From an uncultured Christensenellaceae bacterium (GTDB taxonomy: Bacteria > Bacillota > Clostridia > Christensenellales > UBA3700): a DNA stretch of 64,000 bases. The notes below the pieces were generated by a model. That model was not told the origin of the DNA, ran no database searches, and saw nothing but the letters and a program-made list of their open reading frames with translations. Below, piece after piece: positions 35,068 to 42,561 of the stretch; the first letter of the stretch is position 1; each line of letters opens with the position of its first letter. The DNA is taken from contig CAJUOU010000001.1 of the NCBI GenBank assembly GCA_910588545.1, forward strand, positions 248,001 to 312,000. The letters run 5' to 3'. The translations under genes and the position numbers were made by a program.

Positions 35068-37041
35068 ATGGAACTTTTAAATATCAAAGGAATCGGGGAA
35101 AAAACCTTGGAAAAATTAAATAGTTTGGGTATTTATTCTATAATGGACATATTAAATTTTTTGCCTAAAAAATATTTGGATTTTACCAATGTTTCCAAAC
35201 CGGAAGATATTTTAGAGGGCGAATATTCTTTGCTAAAAGTAAATATAATCAAAGTTTATCCAAAACAATACAGCAAAAACAAAGTATGTTATATAAAAGC
35301 CGATTGTCTTTGCGAGCAAGCAAATATAAGCCTTTTATGGTTTAATATGCCGTTTATGGAATACAGCTTGAAATGCGGCGAGTATTTGGTTTGGGGACAG
35401 GTAAGTTTTGAAAACAATAAGTACACTTTGATAAACCCTAATATTTCGGAAATTTCCAATAAATACAAGTTAAAAGATGTAAAGCCTATATATCCGCTAA
35501 AAGGCAAGTTAGGGGAAGTTTCATATAGGAAAATAGTAGAAAATTGCTTGAATACTGTAATAAGCGAAAATTTATTTTCAAACGAGTTTGATTTGGAAAA
35601 AATATATAGAAATATACATTTCCCAAAAACTTTTGACGAAGTGGAAAATGGACAAAATAATTTGGCAGTTTATGAGCTTGCCGAGCAACTGTTGTGCTAT
35701 AAAACGCTTAGAAAAATCCAAAAAACAAAAAAAATAATTTGCGATTATCCACGTATTGTGGATAATATTTTGCCTTATAAGCTAACGGAAAGTCAACAAA
35801 AAGCACTTTGCGACATTATTAACGATTTGCAAAGCGGAAGAGCAATGAACAGATTTGTTTTGGGAGATGTCGGCTCTGGTAAAACTATTGTTGCACACCT
35901 TGCAATGTATATGCTTTATCAAAAAGGTTTTCAATCTGTTTTGCTTGCCCCAACCGAAATTTTGGCAATGCAGCATTACCATAGCTTTAACAAAGTGTTT
36001 GAAAGTTTGAATATAAGAACAGCTCTATTGACTTCTTCAATATCAAACGAACAAAAAGGCGAAATATTGAAAAACCTTGAAAATGGCGAGATAAACATGC
36101 TTTTTGCTACACATTCATGTGTTCAAGATTGTGTACGTTTTGCAAATTTAAAGCTTGCTGTCATAGACGAAGCACATAAGTTCGGAGTAAAACAAAAGGC
36201 TGATTTATTGGCAAAAGGGGATGGCGTTCATTGTATTTCCATGTCAGCAACGCCTTTACCTCGTTCATTTGCAATGACTGCGTTTGGAGATTTAAAAATA
36301 AGCAAATTGTATAAAGCTCAAAGCCGAACGTCAAACATAAAAACATATCCTTTACGTTCAAATAAAATTGATAGTATGTTTAAATATTTTGCAAACAAGA
36401 CTAAAGGCGGCTCGCAAATTATTATCGTGTGTCCACGTGTTGTAGATAGCGGTTTAGAGGATATATATTCAGTAAAAAGTGTGTATAAGACTGTTTGCAG
36501 TAAATATTTTGACCAAAAGCAAGTTGGGTTATTGTATGGCGGTATGAAAAATGCGGATAAAGATAAAGTAATAAATGATTTTTACAGCGGTAATATAAAA
36601 TTGCTTGTTTCCACAACCGTAATTGAGGTGGGTATAGATATTCCGTCTGTTGATACAATAGCAGTATTAGGAGCAGACCGATTTGGTATTGCAACACTTC
36701 ATCAATTACGAGGTAGAGTTGGCAGAGACGGAAGAGAGGCAGAGTGTTATTTGCATTGTGCAAGCTATACTATACCTGACAGGATAAAACAAATGAAAGA
36801 AATTGACGACGGCGTTTTGCTTAGCGAATTGGATAGTCAAGCTCGAGGATTTGGCGATTTAATAGGTTTTAATCAATCGGGCAAAAATTCTTTTGATAGG
36901 TATATAGTAAAAATAACTTTGGATATGATAGAAAAAGCGAAAACAATAGTAGAAAAAGTTGAGCTTAATCAAATAGATAAAACGCTTTTAAAAAAGTTAC
37001 TTAATAAATATGATTATTATCAGGATATTGTTTTAAATTAA
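35068..37041 (+). CDS. recG: ATP-dependent DNA helicase RecG
   Basis: 657 residues. N-terminal wedge/OB domain (to ~residue 230), then helicase motifs: Walker A LGDVGSGKTI (~264-273), DEAH in AVIDEAHKFG, SATPLPRSF, and the C-terminal TRG-like QLRGRVGR. It remodels stalled replication forks and Holliday junctions. The yloU-yloV-recG order is as in Bacillus, minus the serine dehydratase genes. The start follows TTAGGAGAGAA. Confidence 0.95.
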   Translation: MELLNIKGIGEKTLEKLNSLGIYSIMDILNFLPKKYLDFTNVSKPEDILEGEYSLLKVNIIKVYPKQYSKNKVCYIKADCLCEQANISLLWFNMPFMEYSLKCGEYLVWGQVSFENNKYTLINPNISEISNKYKLKDVKPIYPLKGKLGEVSYRKIVENCLNTVISENLFSNEFDLEKIYRNIHFPKTFDEVENGQNNLAVYELAEQLLCYKTLRKIQKTKKIICDYPRIVDNILPYKLTESQQKALCDIINDLQSGRAMNRFVLGDVGSGKTIVAHLAMYMLYQKGFQSVLLAPTEILAMQHYHSFNKVFESLNIRTALLTSSISNEQKGEILKNLENGEINMLFATHSCVQDCVRFANLKLAVIDEAHKFGVKQKADLLAKGDGVHCISMSATPLPRSFAMTAFGDLKISKLYKAQSRTSNIKTYPLRSNKIDSMFKYFANKTKGGSQIIIVCPRVVDSGLEDIYSVKSVYKTVCSKYFDQKQVGLLYGGMKNADKDKVINDFYSGNIKLLVSTTVIEVGIDIPSVDTIAVLGADRFGIATLHQLRGRVGRDGREAECYLHCASYTIPDRIKQMKEIDDGVLLSELDSQARGFGDLIGFNQSGKNSFDRYIVKITLDMIEKAKTIVEKVELNQIDKTLLKKLLNKYDYYQDIVLN

Positions 37042-37303
37042 AAGGTATGTTGTTTACATTCCTTTTTTTGTAAATTGATAGTAATACGTATGGTAAGGGT
37101 ATATTTGTAATAAAATAGTTCCTTAACTTGCTTTTCAAAAGCAAATAACATATTGATTTTGTAAACATTTTTTATGTTAGCATATATAATAATGGGGTTT
37201 TGTAAAATTTAGTAAAATTTTTTGCGAAATATGGAAAAACAGTAACATTTGTGTTAAAATATAAGTAGTAAATTTACTATAATTAATTTAAAGGAGATAA
37301 TTT

Positions 37304-38041
37304 ATGTTAAAAAATAAAGTTGCTATTGTAACAGGCGGTACGCGCGGTATTGGTTTTGAAATTGTAAGATTGTTTAAAGAGAATGGGGCACAAGTTGTTT
37401 TGCTTGGCTCAAGGGAAGAAACCGTAAACAAAGCCGTTAAAACTTTGGCGGAAGAGGGGATGGAAGTTGAGGGATATTTCCCAAATTTATCAAGCTACGA
37501 CGAAGTTAAGCAAGTTGCCGATAAAATTGCTGAAAAGTATGGCAAAATAGATATATTGGTAAATAATGCAGGCATTTCTGCAAGCAAAATAATTGACAAT
37601 ACAACAAGTGAGGATTTTAGCAAAATAATCGATTTGAATGTTAATGCTATTTTTAATATGACAAAAGCGGTTGTGCCTTATATGAAAGCAAATCATGACG
37701 GAGTGATTTTAAATACAAGTTCAATGGTAAGTATTTACGGACAACCGTCGGGTGTAGGTTATCCTACAAGCAAATTTGCAGTTAACGGTTTTACAAAGTC
37801 ACTTGCAAGAGAACTTGCACCGTTCAATATAAGGGTAAACGCAGTTGCACCCGGTATAACAAATACCGATATGGTTGCAAATTTGCCAAAGGAAATAATA
37901 GCTCCGCTTATAAAAACTATCCCGCTTGGAAGAATAGGCGAGCCGAGAGATGTTGCCAATGCCTTTTTATTTTTGGCAAGCGATATGGCAAGCTATGTAA
38001 CAGGTAATATTTTGTCGGTAGACGGCTGTGCAAGGAGCTAA
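37304..38041 (+). CDS. fabG: SDR-family 3-oxoacyl-ACP reductase (FabG-like)
   Basis: 245 residues, classical short-chain dehydrogenase: NAD(P) site TGGTRGIG (~10-17), NNAG (~86-89), catalytic Ser in NTSSM, and YPTSK (Tyr-x3-Lys, ~151-155). It likely reduces 3-oxoacyl-ACP in fatty acid synthesis, but it stands apart from fab genes, so a different ketone substrate is possible. The start follows AAAGGAGATAATTT. A TAAAAT box lies at 37255-37260 with only a poor -35 (TGGAAA). A strong terminator follows. Confidence 0.85.
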   Translation: MLKNKVAIVTGGTRGIGFEIVRLFKENGAQVVLLGSREETVNKAVKTLAEEGMEVEGYFPNLSSYDEVKQVADKIAEKYGKIDILVNNAGISASKIIDNTTSEDFSKIIDLNVNAIFNMTKAVVPYMKANHDGVILNTSSMVSIYGQPSGVGYPTSKFAVNGFTKSLARELAPFNIRVNAVAPGITNTDMVANLPKEIIAPLIKTIPLGRIGEPRDVANAFLFLASDMASYVTGNILSVDGCARS

Positions 38042-38054
38042 TATAAAACAAAAT

Positions 38055-38090
38055 AAAATTATCGGGATTTTGTGTCCCGATAATTTTATA
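38055..38090 (+). terminator. Terminator of fabG-like gene
   Basis: Thirteen-bp perfect stem AAAATTATCGGGA / TCCCGATAATTTT (38055-38067 with 38075-38087), 7-nt loop. Confidence 0.88.
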
Positions 38091-38249
38091 TAATATACAT
38101 TGTAAATAAGTAACTTTATTGGCGTTATATGCATATAATAATTTTGTAAGTGCAATAATCAAAACAACTACTTTTTACCGATTTGAGAGTGCAGCTTAGG
38201 CGTTAATTATAACAAATTGAAAAAAAATAAAAAAAGTTTGTAAAATCTC

Positions 38250-38278
38250 TTGCTTTTTTTTAAATCATTTGTTATAAT
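38250..38278 (+). promoter_or_regulatory. Promoter of the tRNA cluster
   Basis: TTGCTT (38250-38255), 17-bp spacer, TATAAT (38273-38278), 12 bases before the first tRNA. Confidence 0.8.
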
Positions 38279-38289
38279 ACAAACGCTGT

Positions 38290-38365
38290 GGAAGCTTAGC
38301 TCAGTTGGGAGAGCATCTGCCTTACAAGCAGAGGGTCATAGGTTCGAGCCCTATAGTTTCCACCA
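38290..38365 (+). tRNA. tRNA-Val (TAC)
   Basis: 76 nt with encoded CCA. Acceptor GGAAGCT pairs with AGTTTCC (one G-T). Anticodon loop CTTACAA gives anticodon TAC; TTCGAGC T-loop. First of four tandem tRNAs. Confidence 0.95.
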
Positions 38366-38368
38366 TAC

Positions 38369-38443
<75 letters not shown>

Positions 38444-38454
38444 TTTTTTTATAA

Positions 38455-38528
<74 letters not shown>

Positions 38529-38535
38529 ATAAAAC

Positions 38536-38623
38536 GCCGAAGTGGCGGAATAGGCAGACGCAAGGGACTTAAAATCCCTCGGTCCACAAGACCGTACCGG
38601 TTCAAGTCCGGTCTCCGGCACCA
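38536..38623 (+). tRNA. tRNA-Leu (TAA)
   Basis: 88 nt with encoded CCA and a long variable arm (CGGTCCACAAGACCG), as expected for Leu. Anticodon loop CTTAAAA gives TAA. Acceptor GCCGAAG / CTCCGGC has one A-C mismatch. A serine recombinase remnant begins directly after its 3' end on the other strand. Confidence 0.95.
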
Positions 38624-38897
38624 AAGACGATAAAGGTTGAACCTTTAATTCGTCAATAGCCTTGTCGTTATCGGCAAGGCTTATTTCTTTAATGTCCTTG
38701 TCGTTGCCGAAAGTCAGATACGTTATAATGTGGTCGTCGTAAACAAACACCTTGTAAACAAGGTTGTCAATGAGTTGTTTTTGGTATTCCTTGTCTGCGG
38801 GGTCGCCTTTAAGCATTTCCGCGATAAAGTCAATTATTGTTTTTTTCGTGATTTTCTTGCCCCGTTCAAGTTTTATTTGGTCATGCTGTAAAAAAAA
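38624..38897 (-). pseudogene. C-terminal remnant of a large serine recombinase (mobile-element integrase)
   Basis: On the minus strand, an open frame from 38897 encodes LQHDQIKLERGKKITKKTII and, further on, DPADKEYQKQLIDNLVYKVF and VYDDHIITYLTF, the typical C-terminal end of Bacillota large serine recombinases (phage or conjugative element type). A stop codon (TAG at 38898-38900) lies just upstream in frame, and the catalytic and zinc-ribbon domains are missing, so it cannot be active. The frame continues through the tRNA-Leu gene without a stop, which suggests the original coding end was at the tRNA junction. It marks an old integration event. Confidence 0.8.
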
Positions 38898-38953
38898 CTA
38901 ATAATATTGTCTAATAATCGTTTAATTATTGTGATTTGCAAACTTAATTTTGC

Positions 38954-38982
38954 TTGACAAAATCGCTGAAATTTGATAAAAT
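38954..38982 (+). promoter_or_regulatory. Promoter for the MATE pump gene
   Basis: TTGACA (38954-38959), 17-bp spacer, TAAAAT (38977-38982). Transcript start expected near 38989, giving a ~124-nt structured leader. Confidence 0.8.
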
Positions 38983-39001
38983 ATATAATATTGAACAGCA
39001 A

Positions 39002-39046
39002 AAAGAGCGTAGAAATTCGACCATTTCTATGCTCTTTATTTTTTAT
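39002..39046 (+). terminator. Leader terminator hairpin upstream of MATE gene
   Basis: Fifteen-bp stem (39002-39016 with 39023-39037, one G-T pair) with loop TCGACC, then TATTTTTTAT. It stands about 13 nt after the expected transcript start and before the gene, so it would cut transcription short unless overridden. Confidence 0.8.
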
Positions 39047-39074
39047 GTTCTTCGTAGGTTTCACGCGCTTTTTA

Positions 39075-39106
39075 CTCCGACAAAGACGACAAAACTTTGT
39101 TCGGAG
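39075..39106 (+). promoter_or_regulatory. Hairpin masking the MATE ribosome binding site
   Basis: Eleven pairs (39075-39085 with 39095-39106, one bulged T at 39100). The 3' arm ends TTCGGAG and so covers most of the Shine-Dalgarno GGAGG (39103-39107) of the gene starting at 39113. Suggests translational control. Confidence 0.6.
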
Positions 39107-39112
39107 GCTTTT

Positions 39113-40525
39113 ATGGAAAAACAAGAGCAAACTAATTTTTTAGGCACCGAAAAAATACCAAAACTAATGTTAAAGTTTTGTATTCCGTGTGTGATTTCAT
39201 TATTAGTAAGTGCGCTATACAATATCGTTGACCAAATTTTTGTAGGCAACAGCGAACTCTCAACACTCGGTAATGCGGCAACGGGCGTTGTATTTCCGAT
39301 ATTCATAATAGCGCAAGCATTTGCTTGGTGGATAGGCGACGGATGTGCGGCTTATATGAATATTCATCAAGGGCGCGGAGATAACGAAAATACGCATAAA
39401 TGCGTTGGTACGGGTATGGTGATAACATTTGTCGCAAGTATTGTTTTGTTAGCAGTATTCTATCCGTTGAAAACGCAAATATTAACTTTGTTTGGCGCGT
39501 CTGAAAGCAGTATCGGTTATGCGGTTGAATACTTTAATATCATTCTCGGCTTTTTTCCTATTTATATGCTTATGAATATGATAAACGCCGTAGTTCGTGC
39601 CGACGGTAGTCCGAATTGGTCAATGTTTTCAATGCTTGCAGGGGCGATAATAAATATCATACTCGACCCCGTATTTATTTTCGCTTGTCATTGGGGTATG
39701 TCGGGTGCGGCTTGGGCAACCGTTATAGGGCAAGTTGTGTCATTTGTTATAAGCGTTATTTACTTATTTCGCACAAAAACTTTTCGCCTGAAACTTAAAA
39801 GTTTTATTCCAAAAATGAAAATATTTGTGGAAGCAATAAAACTTGGGCTATCGTCGTTTATTACACAGCTGACTATCGTAGTTATTTCGCTTGTATGTAA
39901 TATTATGCTTGCTAAATATGGCTCTATGTCTCATTACGGCGCGGATATACCTATTGCTATTATAGGCATTGAAAGCAAAGTATTTACAGTAGTAATAAAT
40001 ATTGTGGTAGGTATCGTACTCGGCTGTCAGCCGATTATAGGTTACAATATCGGAGCAAATAATATAGAACGTGTTAAAAAATTGTATAAAGCAATTTTAC
40101 TGTGTACGCTAATTGTGGGCGTTATGGCAACGCTTTTATTTGAACTTGCACCAAACGCCGTTGTCGGTATGTTTGGCAAGCCTACGAATATACCAAACCC
40201 CGACGATTATTGGGATTTTGCACAAAAGACCTTCCGCATATTCTTAGCGCTTGTAATTTTTACTTGTACAATTAAAATGTCATCAATCTTTTTTCAAGCG
40301 GTTGGCAAACCTATTTTTGCCGTTTTAACATCGCTAATAAGAGATATTATGTGTTTTATACCGCTTATTTGTACAATGACATTGCTTATGGTAATTGACG
40401 GTATTTTGTTATCTGCCCCGATTGCCGATTTAATTGCTATGACGGTTACTGTGATTTTGACTATTGTTTACTTTGTTAAACTTAATAAAAAATATGATAA
40501 TAAATTAGAAATCAAGTGGATGTAA
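39113..40525 (+). CDS. MATE family multidrug efflux transporter
   Basis: 470 residues, full length, about twelve TM helices in two similar halves. MATE features include SALYNIVDQIFVGN (~residues 29-42), AVVRADGSPNWSM, and GCQPIIGYNIGANN in the second half. It would export cationic compounds using an ion gradient. The in-frame ATG at 38954 lies in the promoter; the ATG at 39113 after CGGAGGCTTTT is the start. Base composition is visibly more GC-rich at third positions than neighbouring genes, consistent with acquisition as cargo of a mobile element. The leader carries a terminator hairpin and a hairpin over the ribosome binding site. Confidence 0.92.
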   Translation: MEKQEQTNFLGTEKIPKLMLKFCIPCVISLLVSALYNIVDQIFVGNSELSTLGNAATGVVFPIFIIAQAFAWWIGDGCAAYMNIHQGRGDNENTHKCVGTGMVITFVASIVLLAVFYPLKTQILTLFGASESSIGYAVEYFNIILGFFPIYMLMNMINAVVRADGSPNWSMFSMLAGAIINIILDPVFIFACHWGMSGAAWATVIGQVVSFVISVIYLFRTKTFRLKLKSFIPKMKIFVEAIKLGLSSFITQLTIVVISLVCNIMLAKYGSMSHYGADIPIAIIGIESKVFTVVINIVVGIVLGCQPIIGYNIGANNIERVKKLYKAILLCTLIVGVMATLLFELAPNAVVGMFGKPTNIPNPDDYWDFAQKTFRIFLALVIFTCTIKMSSIFFQAVGKPIFAVLTSLIRDIMCFIPLICTMTLLMVIDGILLSAPIADLIAMTVTVILTIVYFVKLNKKYDNKLEIKWM

Positions 40526-40670
40526 ATGACTAATTATATTGTATAATCCGACTATGGTATAAATCATTCAAAGTTGGCGACGGTTCTAAAGCAAAAAGGA
40601 CGATAAAACAGTAATTTAAAAAAGTTTTTGAAATTATATAACAACTTAATAAATCTTTATAGCAAATAAT

Positions 40671-40745
40671 GAATTGAGTGTACGAAAGTAACTATAAAAA
40701 TACTTTCAAAAGTAACAGAAAGAACACTCAATTCTTTTTTATTTT
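40671..40745 (+). terminator. Nested hairpin terminator downstream of MATE
   Basis: Outer stem GAATTGAGTGT / ACACTCAATTC (40671-40681 with 40724-40734, 11 bp) enclosing an inner stem GAAAGTA / TACTTTC (40684-40690 with 40701-40707), then TTTTTTATTTTC. Larger than an ordinary terminator. Confidence 0.65.
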
Positions 40746-40800
40746 CTTAAAAACCTTTAACTATCGCCGCCGCCGTGTTTATAAGCGGAGGGCTATCTAT

Positions 40801-40982
40801 ATGTAAGTAATAAATACAAATTTGCTGACGGCACTACTAATGAAGTCGAGGTTACATAAGAATTATATAATATACATTTGGAATTAGTACAACAAGAAAA
40901 GCACAAGCGATACGAATGCGCGGACGACATTTCAACCTAGTGATTTTAGCTTATCGGAAATAAAACCCGCATACCGTTTATG
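40801..40982 (+). pseudogene. Broken small mobile-element regulator (sigma-like ORF)
   Basis: Skipping two bases (TA) after the ATG at 40801, the frame reads MSNKYKFADGTTNEVEVT, stop, then ELYNIHLELVQQEKHKRYE, like the small 'YKFADGT...EV' sigma-factor-like proteins carried by conjugative elements and phages of Bacillota. A good ribosome binding site (CGGAGGG) precedes the ATG. Decay is visible as the 2-base insertion, a TAA at 40857-40859 (one base from GAA), a TAG at 40938, and a further frameshift into SDFSLSEIKPAYRL. Family call is from pattern memory. Confidence 0.55.
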
Positions 40983-41063
40983 AATAGAAAATTCGGGTTT
41001 AATCTTTGTCGTTTCTGGTGCAACAAGATGACTAAAATTATTATAGGTCATTTTTTGTTAAGT

Positions 41064-41597
41064 TTATTGCCATTTGTTTATAGTTTCAATTAAGGATAAA
41101 AGGTATTTTTTGTCTGTCCAATCGCAGGTTTTGCCTATAGCTTCAACCAATGCTGTTTCCCATTGTTCATAAGTGGATGGGTCTTTATTTATGATAACTT
41201 TTTGCAGAATTGTACACAGTTTTCGGTCTATGAAATTCATTTTTGCCTCATCCCATGCCCCGCGTCCATAAAAAATAGGGATATTTTGTAATTCGCCTTT
41301 AAGGTTAAGTTCTTTTATTGCGTTAAACGCTTTTTCCTCAAAAGGAGAGGCTCCAACACAAAAAATTGCTATATTTTTTACATTTAAAATCTCATAATTT
41401 TTTTTCAAAAACTTCAAAGCACTTATCCCTGATGCGTAAATTGCACCGCAAATAACGATATTATCGTATTGAGATACTTGTTGAATTTTTGCTTTGGATA
41501 TATCTATAATATCATACTCAATTTCTTGAGCTAGCCATTCGGCATATTTTTTTGTTGCTCCATATTTGGATTTATAAATTATTAAGCCTTTTTTCAT
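41064..41597 (-). CDS. Flavodoxin-domain protein
   Basis: 177 residues. N-terminal FMN-loop type KGLIIYKSKYGATKKYAEWL and ICGAIYASGISALKF match the Flavodoxin_5/HemG-like group of Bacillota. It probably carries electrons in the cytoplasm. The C-terminal ~50 residues hold Trp and acidic residues (YEQWETALVEAIGKTCDW) and are not typical of free flavodoxins. The ATG at 41597 follows GGAGAATAAAAAT; a longer frame from 41639 would overlap the marR gene and is rejected. Four bases after the marR stop, so it is translated with and probably controlled by MarR. Confidence 0.85.
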   Translation of the reverse strand: MKKGLIIYKSKYGATKKYAEWLAQEIEYDIIDISKAKIQQVSQYDNIVICGAIYASGISALKFLKKNYEILNVKNIAIFCVGASPFEEKAFNAIKELNLKGELQNIPIFYGRGAWDEAKMNFIDRKLCTILQKVIINKDPSTYEQWETALVEAIGKTCDWTDKKYLLSLIETINKWQ

Positions 41598-41601
41598 ATT
41601 T

Positions 41602-42081
41602 TTATTCTCCTTTAATTTCGTTTGCATAGTTTTCAACACATTTTAATCCGTCTAAAAGTTTATTTTGAAAATTAAAAAAATTGCTTACTTCCTTTTCCGA
41701 AAAGAAGGAGAAGAGTTGCTTTAAAATTTCGCCTTGTCGCACTGACATAGACATTAAATATAAATTTGCCTTTTCCGTTATTTCGATTTGTACGGAATTG
41801 TTGGCGCCGTTTATAAATTTTACAAATCCTTTTGCTTGCAAAGCTGTTGCCAAATTTTTAACATTTTGCCGTGAACAGCCCATAAGCGCTCCGATATTTG
41901 TCAAAGTTCTTGGGGGCTGGCATATTTGAGTCATAGCAAGCAAATGCCATTGACGCATAGAGATTTGCGTTTGAACTTTTTCGCACGAATTTTGCAATTT
42001 GTTTTGAACTACAAAAAAACTTGCAAATAAAGCTTGTTGTTTACGAATATTATCGCTACCGTAATTTAAAAATTCTTTCAT
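41602..42081 (-). CDS. MarR family transcriptional regulator
   Basis: 159 residues with a winged-helix core: ISMRQWHLLAMTQI, PRTLTNIGALMGCSRQNVKNLATALQAKGFV (recognition helix near residues 68-85), and the wing FINGANNSVQIEITEKA. MarR dimers bind inverted repeats and release DNA on binding a ligand or on oxidation; Cys69 in the DNA-reading helix could be a redox or ligand sensor. It heads a two-gene operon with the flavodoxin. Two repeats of an AGTAA-type box cover its own consensus promoter, so autorepression is likely. Confidence 0.88.
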   Translation of the reverse strand: MKEFLNYGSDNIRKQQALFASFFVVQNKLQNSCEKVQTQISMRQWHLLAMTQICQPPRTLTNIGALMGCSRQNVKNLATALQAKGFVKFINGANNSVQIEITEKANLYLMSMSVRQGEILKQLFSFFSEKEVSNFFNFQNKLLDGLKCVENYANEIKGE

Positions 42082-42100
42082 TTACACAACCTCAACTAGC

Positions 42101-42147
42101 AGTAATTAGTTACTACTTATTATACTAATAAATTACTATCTTGTCAA
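42101..42147 (-). promoter_or_regulatory. Consensus promoter with two inverted-repeat operators for marR-flavodoxin
   Basis: On the minus strand: TTGACA (42142-42147), 17-bp spacer, TATAAT (42119-42124). AGTAATTTATTAGT (42124-42137) lies in the spacer and AGTAACTAATTACT (42101-42114) just downstream of the -10; they are 23 bases apart, about two helix turns. Confidence 0.75.
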
Positions 42148-42561
42148 GTGTATGATATTTTATTATTAGTTTCTTAGCTTTGATAAAAACGGCTATAACC
42201 GCAGTTACAGCCGTTTTTTTATTTTTTTTCGTTAAAATAATATACTATTATTAGTACATAACTGATTATAACACTAAATTATAAAGGTGTCAATAACCAT
42301 TTGTAAGTTTAAGCATATTTTAACTATTTTTTACAATTAGTAAAAAGTTTTACAAAACAATTATTTTTAATTTATCCAGCATTTACTAACATAAAAATTT
42401 TACTAAAAGCAATCTCAAATTAATTTGAGAATATTTTTTTTCATTAATTTATCTCTACAAATTACATTACTAATCTAGTTATTATATCCAACACTTTTCG
42501 ATGTTTGGTCATAATAATAGTATATTATTACTTATTAAGAAAGTAGTATTGGGAGAAAATT
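42148..42561. other. Intergenic region upstream of the surface protein gene
   Basis: No ORF. It holds an orphan terminator-like hairpin (42185-42220) and an 18-base perfect palindrome TCTCAAATTAATTTGAGA followed by ATATTTTTTTT (42413-42440). I could not assign a convincing promoter for the gene at 42562; TTGGTC at 42505 lacks a matching -10. Confidence 0.5.
42185..42220 (+). terminator. Orphan hairpin with T-run
   Basis: Stem AAAAACGGCT / AGCCGTTTTT (42185-42194 with 42209-42218) continuing inside as TAAC / GTTA, then TT and further T. No + strand gene ends just upstream; it may stop antisense transcription through marR or be an element edge. Confidence 0.6.

Larger units (their letters stand above)
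40526..41063. other. Non-coding region with mobile-element remnants
   Basis: Contains a nested hairpin with T-run (40671-40740), a broken regulator gene (about 40801-40982), a possible flavodoxin terminator made of AAACCCG / CGGGTTT (40963-40969 with 40994-41000, minus strand), and a small hairpin ATGAC...GTCAT followed by TTTTTT (about 41028-41052). No intact ORF. Confidence 0.6.

Noticed and set aside
39075..39106. Guanidine-II (mini-ykkC) riboswitch upstream of MATE
   Set aside because: ACGA occurs in the loop, but the two matching ACGR hairpins and flanking pairs of that class are absent.
38624..42100. Direct repeat of the tRNA-Leu 3' end marking the far edge of the element
   Set aside because: I searched by eye for the CCGGTCTCCGGCACCA end and found no convincing second copy.
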